43,559 nt of DNA from JANNFX01 sp031380225 (GCA_031380225.1 JANNFX010000173.1:1-43559), one strand, 5' to 3'. Shown: positions 1 through 8,262, counted from the first letter of the stretch. Made by a program: numbers and translations. The notes: generated from the letters alone by a model not told the origin.

Positions 1-574
1 CGGCGTCCAAATGGTTGGTCGGCTCGTCGAGCAGTAGAATGTCAGGCTTGGCTAACAATAGGCGTGTCAGCGCGACGCGGCGCTTTTCGCCACCCGAGAG
101 CTTCGTCACTTCGGCATCGCCCGGCGGGCAACGCAGCGCGTCGAGCGCTTGCTCGACCTGCGTATCCAGGTCCCACAAATTCTGCGCGTCAATTTGATCT
201 TGCAGCGACGTCATTTCATCGGCGGTCTCGTCGGAATAGTTTGCCGCAATTTCATTGTAGCGATCGAGGATGGCCTTCTTTTCCGCGACACCGTCCATGG
301 CGTTGCCGAGCACGTCCTTCGACGGATCAAGTTGCGGTTCCTGAGCCAGATAGCCGACCTTGATGCCGTCAGCAGGTTTGGCTTCGCCGATGAAGTCATC
401 GACAGTACCGGCCATGATCTTCAGCAGCGTCGACTTGCCGGCGCCGTTTAACCCCACGACCCCTATTTTGGCACCCGGCAAGAACGACAGCGAAATATCC
501 TTCAGAACCTGTTTGCCGCCCGGGTAGGTCTTGGATAATTTATGCATGTAGTAGACGTATTGATGCGCGGCCAT
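1..574 (-). CDS. ettA: Energy-dependent translational throttle protein EttA (ABC-F ATPase), 5' part only
   Basis: The ATG lies at 572-574 on the minus strand and the frame stays open to the left edge, giving about 191 residues of a family that is usually near 550. The first ABC domain is visible: it starts MAAHQYVYYMHKLSK, has Walker A GLNGAGKST, a Q-loop region GYLAQEPQLD, the signature LSGGEKRRVALTRLLL and Walker B DILLLDEPTNHLDA. The early YVYYMHKLSK and the arm segment between Walker A and the signature are typical of EttA rather than Uup or YheS. EttA acts in the cytoplasm, binding the ribosomal E site and gating entry into the elongation cycle according to the ATP/ADP ratio (family knowledge). 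The second ABC domain is outside the window, so its integrity cannot be judged. Confidence 0.9.
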   Translation of the reverse strand, partial: MAAHQYVYYMHKLSKTYPGGKQVLKDISLSFLPGAKIGVVGLNGAGKSTLLKIMAGTVDDFIGEAKPADGIKVGYLAQEPQLDPSKDVLGNAMDGVAEKKAILDRYNEIAANYSDETADEMTSLQDQIDAQNLWDLDTQVEQALDALRCPPGDAEVTKLSGGEKRRVALTRLLLAKPDILLLDEPTNHLDA

Positions 575-756
575 GGGTGCAGGGTCTCATTATTTGGGAA
601 AATTCGATTGCGGCTTCTAACCGAACCGCAGGGCAGGCTCAATGGCGCCAATTAGCGAAAATTTTACCAAGTCTGGACCGATTTCAGTAACCTTCCTTCC
701 GTAGGCTCCCTGAACACGTTTGCACTGGCATTGCTGGGGCTTGGGGAGCTGAATTC

Positions 757-1290
757 ATGACTGCGCCGCGTCTTTTGATCCGCAAAGCGATGCTCAATAT
801 TCAGGGCCGCATCCGTCCATGCATCCAGGTGCAAGCCGATGTCAGCCCTGAGTTGACGGCAAAACTCAATCAGCATTTCTTGAACGAGAACCTGTTTCGC
901 CGTGCCAGCTATGCGCAGGGCTTCCCCGCCGGAGTGCCAGCACCGGCGCCGTCAATGGCGCCGCATTTGACCGCATTTATCAAGAACGATGCCTGCCCCG
1001 AAATCACGGTCAAGACGCTGCTTGCTGGTCAAATGCAGCAGTGCACATCGATTTGGGAAGTGATCGCGTTCGAATACATCGCCCAGCGCGCGTTCGACAG
1101 CTTCTGCGCCGTCGCTAAGACAGTTGCCGAAGTTGGCACCGAAACAGTTTATCAGCCAGAAGGCTCAGACATCTCGATGTTTGCAGCCGACACCGCAGCC
1201 GAGATCGCCGCCAAGCTGGCGGCCGAGTTGGCGGCTGGTCCAGTGGCCGTAGCGGTAAGCGCGCCAGACGGGCTCGCGGACGCCGCTTAA
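757..1290 (+). CDS. Conserved hypothetical protein, 177 aa
   Basis: I do not recognise the family. The ATG follows a purine-rich GGGGAGCTG with suitable spacing, and codon use looks coding over the whole frame. Residues 1-130 look like a compact soluble alpha/beta protein without signal peptide or membrane segment. The last 45 residues are Ala-rich (AAEIAAKLAAELAAG) and low in complexity. The 3' end runs 126 bases into the end of the convergent yidD gene, so one of the two C-termini may be under unusual constraint. It is transcribed divergently from ettA, with 182 bases between them. Nothing around it indicates a function. Confidence 0.65.
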   Translation: MTAPRLLIRKAMLNIQGRIRPCIQVQADVSPELTAKLNQHFLNENLFRRASYAQGFPAGVPAPAPSMAPHLTAFIKNDACPEITVKTLLAGQMQQCTSIWEVIAFEYIAQRAFDSFCAVAKTVAEVGTETVYQPEGSDISMFAADTAAEIAAKLAAELAAGPVAVAVSAPDGLADAA

Positions 1291-1509
1291 ATCCGGCACC
1301 GGATCATAACCAGACGTGCCCCAGGGATGGCAGCGGCTGATGCGTGACAGCATCAGCCAAAAACCTTTCCAGGCGCCGTTGCGATCAATCGCTTCAAGCG
1401 CATATTCAGAGCAAGTCGGCAGATGCCGGCATTCGGCGCCGATCAATGGTTTCAAGGTCCATCGATAAAGATGGATCGGAGCGCTGAGCAGCGTTTGCGC
1501 GATCGTCAT
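1165..1509 (-). CDS. yidD: Membrane protein insertion efficiency factor YidD
   Basis: A 114-residue protein with the full YidD signature: an amphipathic N-terminus (LLSAPIHLYRWTLKPLIG), the Cys pair in CRHLPTCSEYALEAI, then GAWKGFWLMLSRISRCHPW followed by GYDPVP. YidD lies on the inner face of the cytoplasmic membrane and assists YidC-dependent insertion (family knowledge). Its ATG overlaps the TGA of the upstream cupin gene in an ATGA, which implies translational coupling in one leftward operon with the cupin and the IscU-like gene. About 46 residues follow the DPVP motif, a somewhat long tail, and that tail overlaps the convergent hypothetical gene. Confidence 0.92.
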   Translation of the reverse strand: MTIAQTLLSAPIHLYRWTLKPLIGAECRHLPTCSEYALEAIDRNGAWKGFWLMLSRISRCHPWGTSGYDPVPDLSGVREPVWRAYRYGHWTSRQLGRQLGGDLGCGVGCKHRDV

Positions 1510-1970
1510 TTGTAGGGCTCGCCGTTCTTGTGCAGGAACAGGTATTTGCCGTCGCGCTTTTCGGCTTTCATGTCGATATCGGGATAGTCGACATCGTCGG
1601 TAGGTGAACGCGTGCCGATTTCGAGATAGGTCGCTACGACCTGACCATGATTGATCAGACAGTGGCCATTTTTATCTCCTGCTGGAAATCCTACCACCAT
1701 TGACGGCCGCAGCGTATGTTCACCATCATCGAGCACAAGAGTGAGCTCGCCCGACAGCACATAAATGCATTCATCTTCGATCGCATGCCAATGGCGATGC
1801 GAAGACCGTGCACCTGGTTCCAGCGTGGTCAGGTTGACGCCAAATTGATTGAGGCCGAGCGTGTCTGTCAACTTACGCTTCAAACGGCCGTCGAGCCCAC
1901 TGCGAAACGGCTCGGGATAAATTGTGCCGCTGCTGGCTGGAATGAGCATGGGATCATGAATGATGGGCAT
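1506..1970 (-). CDS. Cupin-domain protein
   Basis: A 154-residue single-domain cupin. Motif 1 is seen as HRHWHAIEDECIYVLSGE (two His and a Glu for metal binding) and motif 2 as FPAGDKNGHCLINH (PxG...H...N). This is the small soluble beta-barrel fold of the cupin_2 group. The substrate cannot be deduced; members include isomerases, dioxygenases and sugar-binding sensors. The N-terminal segment (IPASSGTIYPEPFRSGLDGR) matches a common bacterial cupin subgroup of unknown function. The gene sits 40 bases downstream of the IscU-like gene's stop and overlaps yidD by 4 bases, so the three are probably co-transcribed. The ribosome-binding site is weak. Confidence 0.85.
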   Translation of the reverse strand: MPIIHDPMLIPASSGTIYPEPFRSGLDGRLKRKLTDTLGLNQFGVNLTTLEPGARSSHRHWHAIEDECIYVLSGELTLVLDDGEHTLRPSMVVGFPAGDKNGHCLINHGQVVATYLEIGTRSPTDDVDYPDIDMKAEKRDGKYLFLHKNGEPYK

Positions 1971-2010
1971 TCGAGTGGCTTTCTAGCAAGTTAGGACGTC
2001 GAAGATGCCG

Positions 2011-2484
2011 CTAAGGCCCGTCGCCGCGCAAAGTGGCGGGGAGAGGGGATTTCATTTTTTTCTGTTCCTCGAATGCCCGCTCCACCGCGTCGAAAACCAG
2101 TAACGTCGACGCGTGCCGCGTGCGGTAGTCGCGCACGGGTTCGAGTTCTTTGAGATCAGACCAGCGTCCACCCGGAGCCGGTCCGCCGCTTTTCAACATC
2201 GCGCGCATCTGCTCGGCGACGTGATGGAACTCATCGCGCGACGTGCCGATGATTTCGCGGCCGACAACCGCCGCCGCCGCTTGGCCAAGCAGGCAGGCTT
2301 TGACGGTTTGGCCAAAGTCTGTGACCAACTCTCCGTCAAGTTTCAAATCGACGGTAATGGTGGAACCGCAGAGCTTCGATTGCGCGGTTGCTGTGGCATC
2401 GGGATGCGCGAGCCGTTGGCTCAGCGGAATATTGGCCGCCAGTTCCAGGATTTTCAGGTTGTAGACATCGTCAAGTTCTGCCAT
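2011..2484 (-). CDS. IscU/SufU-like iron-sulfur cluster assembly scaffold protein
   Basis: The chosen start is the internal Met that begins MAELDDVYNLKILELAANIP; an earlier start at 2526 would add 14 residues without family support. From this Met the protein has 157 residues. It shows the NifU_N/IscU fold with two of the three cluster Cys: Cys39 in SKLCGSTITV and Cys64 in VKACLLGQAAAAVV. At the usual third position the sequence reads VRDYRTRHASTLL, with no Cys. This two-Cys form is common in the alphaproteobacterial group that travels with yidD and hisI, so it is probably functional but not a classical scaffold. First gene of the leftward operon with the cupin and yidD; divergent from hisI. 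Confidence 0.88.
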   Translation of the reverse strand: MAELDDVYNLKILELAANIPLSQRLAHPDATATAQSKLCGSTITVDLKLDGELVTDFGQTVKACLLGQAAAAVVGREIIGTSRDEFHHVAEQMRAMLKSGGPAPGGRWSDLKELEPVRDYRTRHASTLLVFDAVERAFEEQKKMKSPLPATLRGDGP

Positions 2485-2582
2485 TCCGGCCTCGTCCTGC
2501 CGCGGCGCCACTGCGCGTTTCCACACTTATATAGCGCATGGCCGGGCAACACCAAACCCAACTCAAGCCCAAAGAGACGGCC

Positions 2583-3005
2583 ATGACTGGCACAAATGAC
2601 ACTTTTACCCGCCCGGATACATCAGAAGACATCGAAACCGGGCTCGTGTTTCAGCCAAAATTCGATGCCGATGGGTTAATTGCAGCGATCGCGACCGATG
2701 CCGGATCGGGCGAGGTTTTGATGTTTGCGTGGATGAATTTCGAGGCGTTAGCGAAGTCGATTGAAACCAAACAAGCCCACTTCTGGAGCCGCTCGCGCAA
2801 AAAACTTTGGAAGAAGGGCGAAGACAGCGGCAACGTTTTGGTCATCGAACAGATGCTGATTGATTGCGACCAAGATGCCATCCTTTTGCGCGTGACGGTC
2901 AACGGCGCAGGCGTCGCGTGCCACACGGGAGCGCGGTCATGCTTTTACAGGTCAGTTGCACTTGGCAACACGAACGGGCCGCAAGTTGCGCTGAAAAGAC
3001 TTTGA
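2583..3005 (+). CDS. hisI: Phosphoribosyl-AMP cyclohydrolase
   Basis: HisI opens the adenine ring of phosphoribosyl-AMP in step three of histidine synthesis, in the cytoplasm. From the chosen ATG (preceded by AAAGAGACGG) the protein has 140 residues, normal for a stand-alone HisI. Visible features are LMFAWMNFEAL, FWSRSRKKLWKKGEDSGN, the metal-binding DCDQDA at 94-99 and the zinc Cys in CHTGARSC (Cys113 and Cys120). There is no HisE fusion. It is divergently transcribed from the IscU-like gene. In many alphaproteobacteria folE lies between these two genes; here it does not. Confidence 0.96.
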   Translation: MTGTNDTFTRPDTSEDIETGLVFQPKFDADGLIAAIATDAGSGEVLMFAWMNFEALAKSIETKQAHFWSRSRKKLWKKGEDSGNVLVIEQMLIDCDQDAILLRVTVNGAGVACHTGARSCFYRSVALGNTNGPQVALKRL

Positions 3006-3064
3006 CCCCTTCGCATACCGTCAATCCGAAATAACTCAATCTCCGGCGTTGGGGCATTGCGCAG

Positions 3065-3090
3065 CGCGGTACGAGCACCTACGTACCGCG
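3065..3090. other. Perfect 9-bp inverted repeat (hairpin) between hisI and the DUF533 gene
   Basis: CGCGGTACG and CGTACCGCG are separated by an 8-base loop, 60 bases after the hisI stop and about 30 bases before the next start. No T-run follows on the plus strand, so it could be a weak or Rho-assisted terminator or a 5'-UTR structure of the next gene. Confidence 0.5.
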
Positions 3091-3122
3091 AACACTGAAA
3101 ATCAACTATTGGAGACGCGCCC

Positions 3123-4262
3123 ATGTTTGATGCCAAATCACTTTTAGAGCAGCTCGCAAAAGGCGCAGCGCCCGCAGCCGCACCGCAAGCATCGGGCGGC
3201 GGTCTGGCTGATATACTCGGCCAACTCGCACAGGGTGCTGCTGGTGGCGGTCAAGGCGGCGGCGGACTGGGTGGCGGCGGACTGGGTGGCTTAGGCGATA
3301 TTCTCGGCAAACTGGCGCAGGGCGCAACCAAGCCAGGCCAAGCGAATGTCGCACCAGGCACAGGTGGCAGTCTCGAAGATATTCTGCGCAATCTCATTCC
3401 AGGAAACGCAGCAGCCGGCCAAACCGGCGGCGCACAAGGCGGTGGGCTCGCTGACATTCTGGGCAAGCTCCAAGGTCAGTTCGGTCAAACCGGTGGAGCA
3501 GGCGGCATTGGCGATCTTCTGGGTCAGGTCCTTGGGCAGGCGACACAAGGCGTCAAAGAAGGTGCTGGCAAGTTCAGCGACGCGACCGGCGCTGGCGCGG
3601 CCTTGAACAAGGCCACGGGCGGACAATCGACAGATGATCTTTTGGCACAGCTCAAAGATCTTGTTGCAAATAACCAACTCGCAGCCGGTGCCGCCGCAGG
3701 TGGTCTAGGCGGATTGTTGGTTGGATCGAAAACTGGCCGCGGCGTGATTGGCAGCGCCGTCAAGCTCAGCGCCTTGGCGTTGATTGGCGGCCTCGCCTAC
3801 AAGGCAGTTCAAAATTATCAAGCCGGCAAGCCACTGATCTCCGGCGCCTCCCCGCTAACGAACGCCGCTCCCGATGGCACCGGCTTTGAACCGGCCGCCC
3901 AAACCAACGAGAGCGCAACACTGCTGATCCGCACCATGATCGCGGCAGCCGCTGCAGACGGCCGCATCGACGACGCCGAGCAAGCCAAAATCATTGCATC
4001 ATTCGAACAAATGGGTGGCTTCAACGACGAAGCCAAAACTTTCGTCCGCAATGAACTTGCCAATCCGGCCAGCGCCGATGATTTAGCCGCTGGTGTCACG
4101 TCGCCTGAGATTGCGGTACAGGTCTACACTGCCGCCCGTGTCGCGATTGAATCTGATAGTGCGGCCGAGAAAGACTTCCTCGCTAGCCTCGCAGGCAGCC
4201 TCGGCATCGATGCCAAGCTGGCCGCACACATTGATGCGACCGCGAGAAGCGCTGCTGTGTGA
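3123..4262 (+). CDS. DUF533 / TerB-like glycine-rich inner-membrane protein
   Basis: A 379-residue protein. Residues 1-150 are Gly/Ala/Gln-rich with five degenerate copies of a GLxDILGxLxQG motif (Asp at 30, 59, 86, 111 and 131). Residues about 185-235 contain a glycine-rich hydrophobic stretch (AAGAAAGGLGGLLVG, then SALALIGGLAYKAV) that resembles a membrane-inserted segment. The C-terminal 115 residues form a TerB-like helical domain (LLIRTMIAAAAADGRIDDAEQ...). This order matches the DUF533/YebE family, whose cellular role is unknown; TerB-like domains bind metal or membrane complexes in some proteins. The low-complexity part is longer than in most members. It stands alone, with hisI upstream and a convergent regulator downstream. 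Confidence 0.82.
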   Translation: MFDAKSLLEQLAKGAAPAAAPQASGGGLADILGQLAQGAAGGGQGGGGLGGGGLGGLGDILGKLAQGATKPGQANVAPGTGGSLEDILRNLIPGNAAAGQTGGAQGGGLADILGKLQGQFGQTGGAGGIGDLLGQVLGQATQGVKEGAGKFSDATGAGAALNKATGGQSTDDLLAQLKDLVANNQLAAGAAAGGLGGLLVGSKTGRGVIGSAVKLSALALIGGLAYKAVQNYQAGKPLISGASPLTNAAPDGTGFEPAAQTNESATLLIRTMIAAAAADGRIDDAEQAKIIASFEQMGGFNDEAKTFVRNELANPASADDLAAGVTSPEIAVQVYTAARVAIESDSAAEKDFLASLAGSLGIDAKLAAHIDATARSAAV

Positions 4263-4314
4263 TACGTAACGATGATCAGTTGCTGGATAGAATGTCAGTC
4301 CGGCGCAGATTGCG

Positions 4315-5286
4315 CTAGGTTTGCTGCTTCCCGGTGCCCAGAAGTTTTGTGACTTGCAGGATCGCAGTGTGACCGTCCATGGCGGTCGCATCGGCGCCGA
4401 CTGCCGCGACAATGTCCGGATTCTCAGAAAAAACGTGTCCACCGACAAAAATGCAAACGTTCTTGTTGAGGGACGACCGGCGGATCAGTTGAATATCAGC
4501 AGCAAGCTTGTTCCGGTCCGCGATCGCGCTGCCCGATAATCCCACCACCTCAAACCACTGTTCCGCGACAAGGCGGATAATGTCGTCAAGAGATTGACTC
4601 GGCCCGCTCCACACGCGCCACCCGTCACGCCTGAAATGTTCGCAGATCAATGCCAGCCCAAAAGTGTGTTGATCGCCAGGCAAGGGCATCATGAGCGCCC
4701 GCCTGTTGGAGATTGGCCGGCTATTTTCCTCGCAGAATTTAGAACTAAAAACGTGTACGATGTCCCGTAAATGTCCGAGCCCGCGCGTCACGTCAAAGAA
4801 GTCGTTGATGTCCTCGTCCCATAGTTCTCCTAGTCGGCGTGCTGTTGGTGCGAGCAAATTCTGGAAAAGTGACTCTATCGAAGCGCCCTCTTGGCGCAGC
4901 TTCTCAAAATAGATGATCGACGTCTCGGCATCTTGCTTGATAACGAGTTCTGAAAATTCACCGACGCGCTCGAGTAATCCAGCGGCCGTTGCGTCTGAAA
5001 CTGGCGGCGCTATTGCGAGTTCGCTTCTATTCGCAAGCACCAGACGCGGAACAATTTCGTTTTGGACAATACTCGCCAAAATGCTTTGCTGCCGGTCTAA
5101 ACCAGCTGGCGATTTGACAATACGCAGCTGGTCTCTCAATTCATCTGGCGCGGCCCATCGATCGCAACTGGCCGCGCTTTCGGACTGGTTCAATACGCTG
5201 TTACCCACAACGCCGTTCCCCAAATTTGACGTTTCCCCGTTGGCTATATGAAATCTGACCGATTGCTTCCGATCAAAATTAGCCAA
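4315..5286 (-). CDS. AerR/PpaA-type cobalamin-binding regulator
   Basis: A protein of about 320 residues with a helical MerR-associated B12-cap domain (LWDEDINDFFDVTRGLGHL around 155-173) followed by a Rossmann-like B12-binding domain with DQHTFG at 205-210 (the DxHxxG motif; His207 would ligate cobalt), then a glycine segment (VGLSGSA) and FVGGHVF. This architecture and the WxxDxxxFxxVTxGL motif are those of AerR/PpaA, the light- and B12-dependent antirepressors of PpsR/CrtJ in purple bacteria. No DNA-binding domain is visible. The proposed start is a TTG; a GTG about 27 codons later is an alternative, so the N-terminus is uncertain. No photosynthesis gene or PpsR is in the window, so the partner is unknown. 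Confidence 0.78.
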   Translation of the reverse strand: MANFDRKQSVRFHIANGETSNLGNGVVGNSVLNQSESAASCDRWAAPDELRDQLRIVKSPAGLDRQQSILASIVQNEIVPRLVLANRSELAIAPPVSDATAAGLLERVGEFSELVIKQDAETSIIYFEKLRQEGASIESLFQNLLAPTARRLGELWDEDINDFFDVTRGLGHLRDIVHVFSSKFCEENSRPISNRRALMMPLPGDQHTFGLALICEHFRRDGWRVWSGPSQSLDDIIRLVAEQWFEVVGLSGSAIADRNKLAADIQLIRRSSLNKNVCIFVGGHVFSENPDIVAAVGADATAMDGHTAILQVTKLLGTGKQQT

Positions 5287-5479
5287 AATCCACTACGCCT
5301 CGATATGCGTACTAGATCAAACGTGGCCGGGAATTTCTCAAACAATTCGATGGTGCAGCGCACAAGCGGCCGGTGATCGGCGGCGGATGCGACCGCCCCG
5401 CCCCGAAACATCTGGATTGCCAAATCTTCTTGTCCCAATTCTCCACAATTCTTAGGCGCTTGAAAGCGAAGCAACTTCA

Positions 5480-6409
5480 ATGAGGCACCGCGTGTCACTG
5501 CTCCTGATCGCTGCGCTGCTGACGGCCGCCGCTTTTTTGTGGACGCCAGACAGGTCTCTGGCCGTTCTTGAAGCGCAATATTTGAATGCCAAGTCTGATT
5601 ACATCGATGTTGCTGGCATCAGACTGCACGTCCGCGACAGTGGCCCGAAGTCGGCGCCTGCAGTCATTCTGCTGCATGGATTGGGGTCGAGCCTTCATAC
5701 TTGGGAGCCGTGGGCAAAGTCCCTCTCGGAAAACTTCAGGGTCATTCGCTATGACCTGCCCGGCTTCGGATTGACCGGCGCCGAACCGTCGGGTGACTAC
5801 AGTGAAGCGAGGAGCATGCAGGTGCTCGCCGCCCTCATGGATAAACTGTCCATCGAACGTGCAGGCGTGATTGGCAATTCTATGGGCGGGCGGCTGGCCT
5901 GGCGTTTTACGGCCGCGTATCCAAAGCGCGTCACGTCGCTTGTGCTGATCTCACCGGACGGCTTTGAAAGCCCGGGCTACGAATACGGCAAAAGCCCCGA
6001 AGTTCCAGCCATGGTCAAAATGATGCGATACGTTTTGCCGAAGTCCTTTCTGCGCATGAACCTTGAACCCGCCTATGCCGACCCCGCGCGGCTAACAGAT
6101 GACGCGGTCAGCCGCTACTATGACCTGCTGATTGCCCCTGGCGTCCGCGACGCCATGATAGCGCGCATGGAACAAACCGTATTGGTTCAACCGGCACCCC
6201 TTCTCAGAACCATTGAGGCCCCGGTCCTGCTGCTGTGGGGCGAAAAAGATGCTTTGATCCCGCTGAAGAACGCCGCGGACTATCAAAGTGAGTTAAAGAA
6301 CGCGACGCTGGTGACCCTACCTGGACTCGGGCATGTCCCGCATGAAGAAGCACCCGCCGCCTCGCTGCCACCTGTACTCAATTTTCTGCAACGGCCGCCG
6401 GTTTTGTAA
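5480..6409 (+). CDS. Alpha/beta hydrolase with N-terminal membrane/signal segment
   Basis: A 309-residue protein. Residues 7-22 are hydrophobic (LLLIAALLTAAAFLW), acting as signal anchor or signal peptide. The alpha/beta-hydrolase core follows: oxyanion motif LLHGLGSS, nucleophile elbow GNSMGG, a helical cap around residues 170-235, the acid in GEKDALIP and the catalytic His in GLGHVPHEE. The Ser-Asp-His triad is complete. This group contains esterases, C-C hydrolases and haloperoxidase-like enzymes, so the substrate is open. Export or membrane attachment suggests a periplasmic role. It is divergent from the B12 regulator across a 193-base gap, and convergent with the quinoprotein gene, 19 bases away. 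Confidence 0.85.
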   Translation: MRHRVSLLLIAALLTAAAFLWTPDRSLAVLEAQYLNAKSDYIDVAGIRLHVRDSGPKSAPAVILLHGLGSSLHTWEPWAKSLSENFRVIRYDLPGFGLTGAEPSGDYSEARSMQVLAALMDKLSIERAGVIGNSMGGRLAWRFTAAYPKRVTSLVLISPDGFESPGYEYGKSPEVPAMVKMMRYVLPKSFLRMNLEPAYADPARLTDDAVSRYYDLLIAPGVRDAMIARMEQTVLVQPAPLLRTIEAPVLLLWGEKDALIPLKNAADYQSELKNATLVTLPGLGHVPHEEAPAASLPPVLNFLQRPPVL

Positions 6410-6428
6410 TGGACCGAGTGGCGGCGGC

Positions 6429-8228
6429 TCACTCCATCAACCCAAACACGACCACCGCGCCGCCTTGGCGGAAGCCCCAGATTTGGCTGCCACCAGCTGC
6501 TACAGCGATGTACTGCTTGCCATCGATTTCATAACTGATGGGCGGCGCGTTGACGCCGGCCCCACAGTTGAAGTGCCAGATTCGGTCGCCGGTCTTGGCG
6601 TCGTATGCCCCGAAATCGCCGTTACCTTCGCCGGAAAAAACGAGGCCACCCGCGGTTGCCAGCACGCCGCCAACTAACGGCTCATTGGTCTTGACCTGCC
6701 AGGCTATTTTGCCGCCGTTTTTCAAATCAATTGCCGATAGCGTGCCCCATGTTGGGCCTTTCGCAGGCTCGAACGTGTAGTAGGTGACGGCCGGTTTGCC
6801 GCCAACAGCGGGCAGTTCTTCGGTGTGATAGCGCGTCGGCATATGCATGGCGGCGACAAATGCCATACCGCGCGCTTCATCAACTGCGGCCGGTGACCAG
6901 TTCGAGCCGCCGCCGACGCCCGGCGCGATAATCACGCCTTCCTTGGTTGGTGCCTTGAACATGTTGTCTTGCGGTACGAACGCGTCTGACTTGAACAGCA
7001 ATTTGCCGTCGCGCCTGTCGTGGACGAAATACCAGCCGAGCTTCGACGCTTGGCCAATGGCTGGAACTTTCTTGCCGTCAATTTCGACGTCGAACAGCGA
7101 CGGCGGGCTCGCCACGTCGTAGCCCCATTGATCATGTGGAACCTGCTGATAATGCCAGCGGATCTTGCCGGTTTTGACATCAAGCGCCACCAGCGAAACC
7201 GAATAGAGATTGTCGCCGGGCCGGCTTTCACCAGCCGATTGCGGTGACGGGTTGCCGACGCCGAGATAGATCAAGCCCAAGGCTGGATCGACGGCCGGAG
7301 AATGCCAAATCGAACCGCCACCGAATTTCCATGCGTCTTTATATTTCGTCGCCGCTGCCTTCTCGGCTTCGATATCGCGCGGGAGTTTGACACCGTACGC
7401 AGTTGTGTCTGCGAACGACCCTTCCCAGCCTTCTTGCGTGGTGTCGAATTGCCAGACCTGCTTGCCGGTCTCAGCATCATAAGCTGCGAGAAAGCCAGGA
7501 CGGCCGAAGCGTCCGGCGACGCCGACGACGGTGCCGAGTGGCGCGCCAGGGCGGTCGCTATCGAGATGCAGGCCGTAGCCAACGCCGGTGATGCCAGCCA
7601 ATACGAGGCCGTTGTAAACCAGAGGTGCCGCGACCGCGCCAACACCGGTCGATCCGGTGACGTTGCCCTTCAACGCAGGATCGCCCTTGCCGAGATCGGC
7701 TTTGTCTTCAGTTGGGCCGCCGCCGGTTTCAGCCATGGCGATATCCCACAGCACTTTTCCGGTTGATTGCTCAAGCGCGATCAGCCTTGCATCGACGGTC
7801 GCGACATAGACCTTGCCATAACCCAGCGCGACGCCGCGGTTGGCCGGACCGCAGCACAGCTTGGCTGCTTTGCTCTTGTGGTCATAGCGCCAAATCTCGC
7901 GGCCGGTCTTGGCATCGACCGCCATCACGTTTGCGCCGGGCGCAGAGAGGAACATCACGCCATCGGCCACTAGCGGCGTAGTTTGAAATGTTTGCGCCGT
8001 GCCGGTTTGATAAATCCATTTCGGCACCAGCCGCTTTACGGTCGTGGCGTTGATTTGATCGAGCGGCGAAAAGCGGTGGTTGGCATAGTCCCGCCCATGT
8101 GTCAGCCAATTGGCGCGATCCGATTGCGCAGCCAGCAGCCGTGCGTCAGTTACATCGGCGGCGAGGGTGGGGGCGATGAAAGTGTAACAAAACGCAAGAC
8201 CAGCTAATACTCGAACAAGCCAACGCAT
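6429..8228 (-). CDS. PQQ-type quinoprotein dehydrogenase-like beta-propeller protein
   Basis: A 599-residue periplasmic protein with a clear signal peptide (cleavage near ...APTLAAD). Propeller W-motifs recur (AYDAETGKQVWQFDT, ALDVKTGKIRWHY, AYDAKTGDRIWHF). The vicinal Cys pair that stacks on PQQ is present at 125-126 (KLCCGPANRG), and GVGNPSPQ supplies the usual metal-side Asn. Two key residues look changed: the catalytic Asp of the family's HDxWDYD motif is Gly369 (HDQWGYD), and the metal-binding Glu of the usual GGEFGVRG segment is not apparent, an insertion (about 215-243) lying there instead. There is no fused cytochrome domain. Substrate is unknown; alcohol oxidation is only a family default. 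The ATG is preceded by AGGATTGAG. Confidence 0.83.
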   Translation of the reverse strand: MRWLVRVLAGLAFCYTFIAPTLAADVTDARLLAAQSDRANWLTHGRDYANHRFSPLDQINATTVKRLVPKWIYQTGTAQTFQTTPLVADGVMFLSAPGANVMAVDAKTGREIWRYDHKSKAAKLCCGPANRGVALGYGKVYVATVDARLIALEQSTGKVLWDIAMAETGGGPTEDKADLGKGDPALKGNVTGSTGVGAVAAPLVYNGLVLAGITGVGYGLHLDSDRPGAPLGTVVGVAGRFGRPGFLAAYDAETGKQVWQFDTTQEGWEGSFADTTAYGVKLPRDIEAEKAAATKYKDAWKFGGGSIWHSPAVDPALGLIYLGVGNPSPQSAGESRPGDNLYSVSLVALDVKTGKIRWHYQQVPHDQWGYDVASPPSLFDVEIDGKKVPAIGQASKLGWYFVHDRRDGKLLFKSDAFVPQDNMFKAPTKEGVIIAPGVGGGSNWSPAAVDEARGMAFVAAMHMPTRYHTEELPAVGGKPAVTYYTFEPAKGPTWGTLSAIDLKNGGKIAWQVKTNEPLVGGVLATAGGLVFSGEGNGDFGAYDAKTGDRIWHFNCGAGVNAPPISYEIDGKQYIAVAAGGSQIWGFRQGGAVVVFGLME

Positions 8229-8262
8229 ATCTCAATCCTGCAAAACAAAGTGATGACCCGTA

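Noticed and set aside
5431..5447. Possible PpsR/CrtJ operator (TGT...ACA) near the AerR-like gene
   Set aside because: The spacing is 11 bases instead of the 12 of the TGT-N12-ACA consensus, and the site is not part of a pair.
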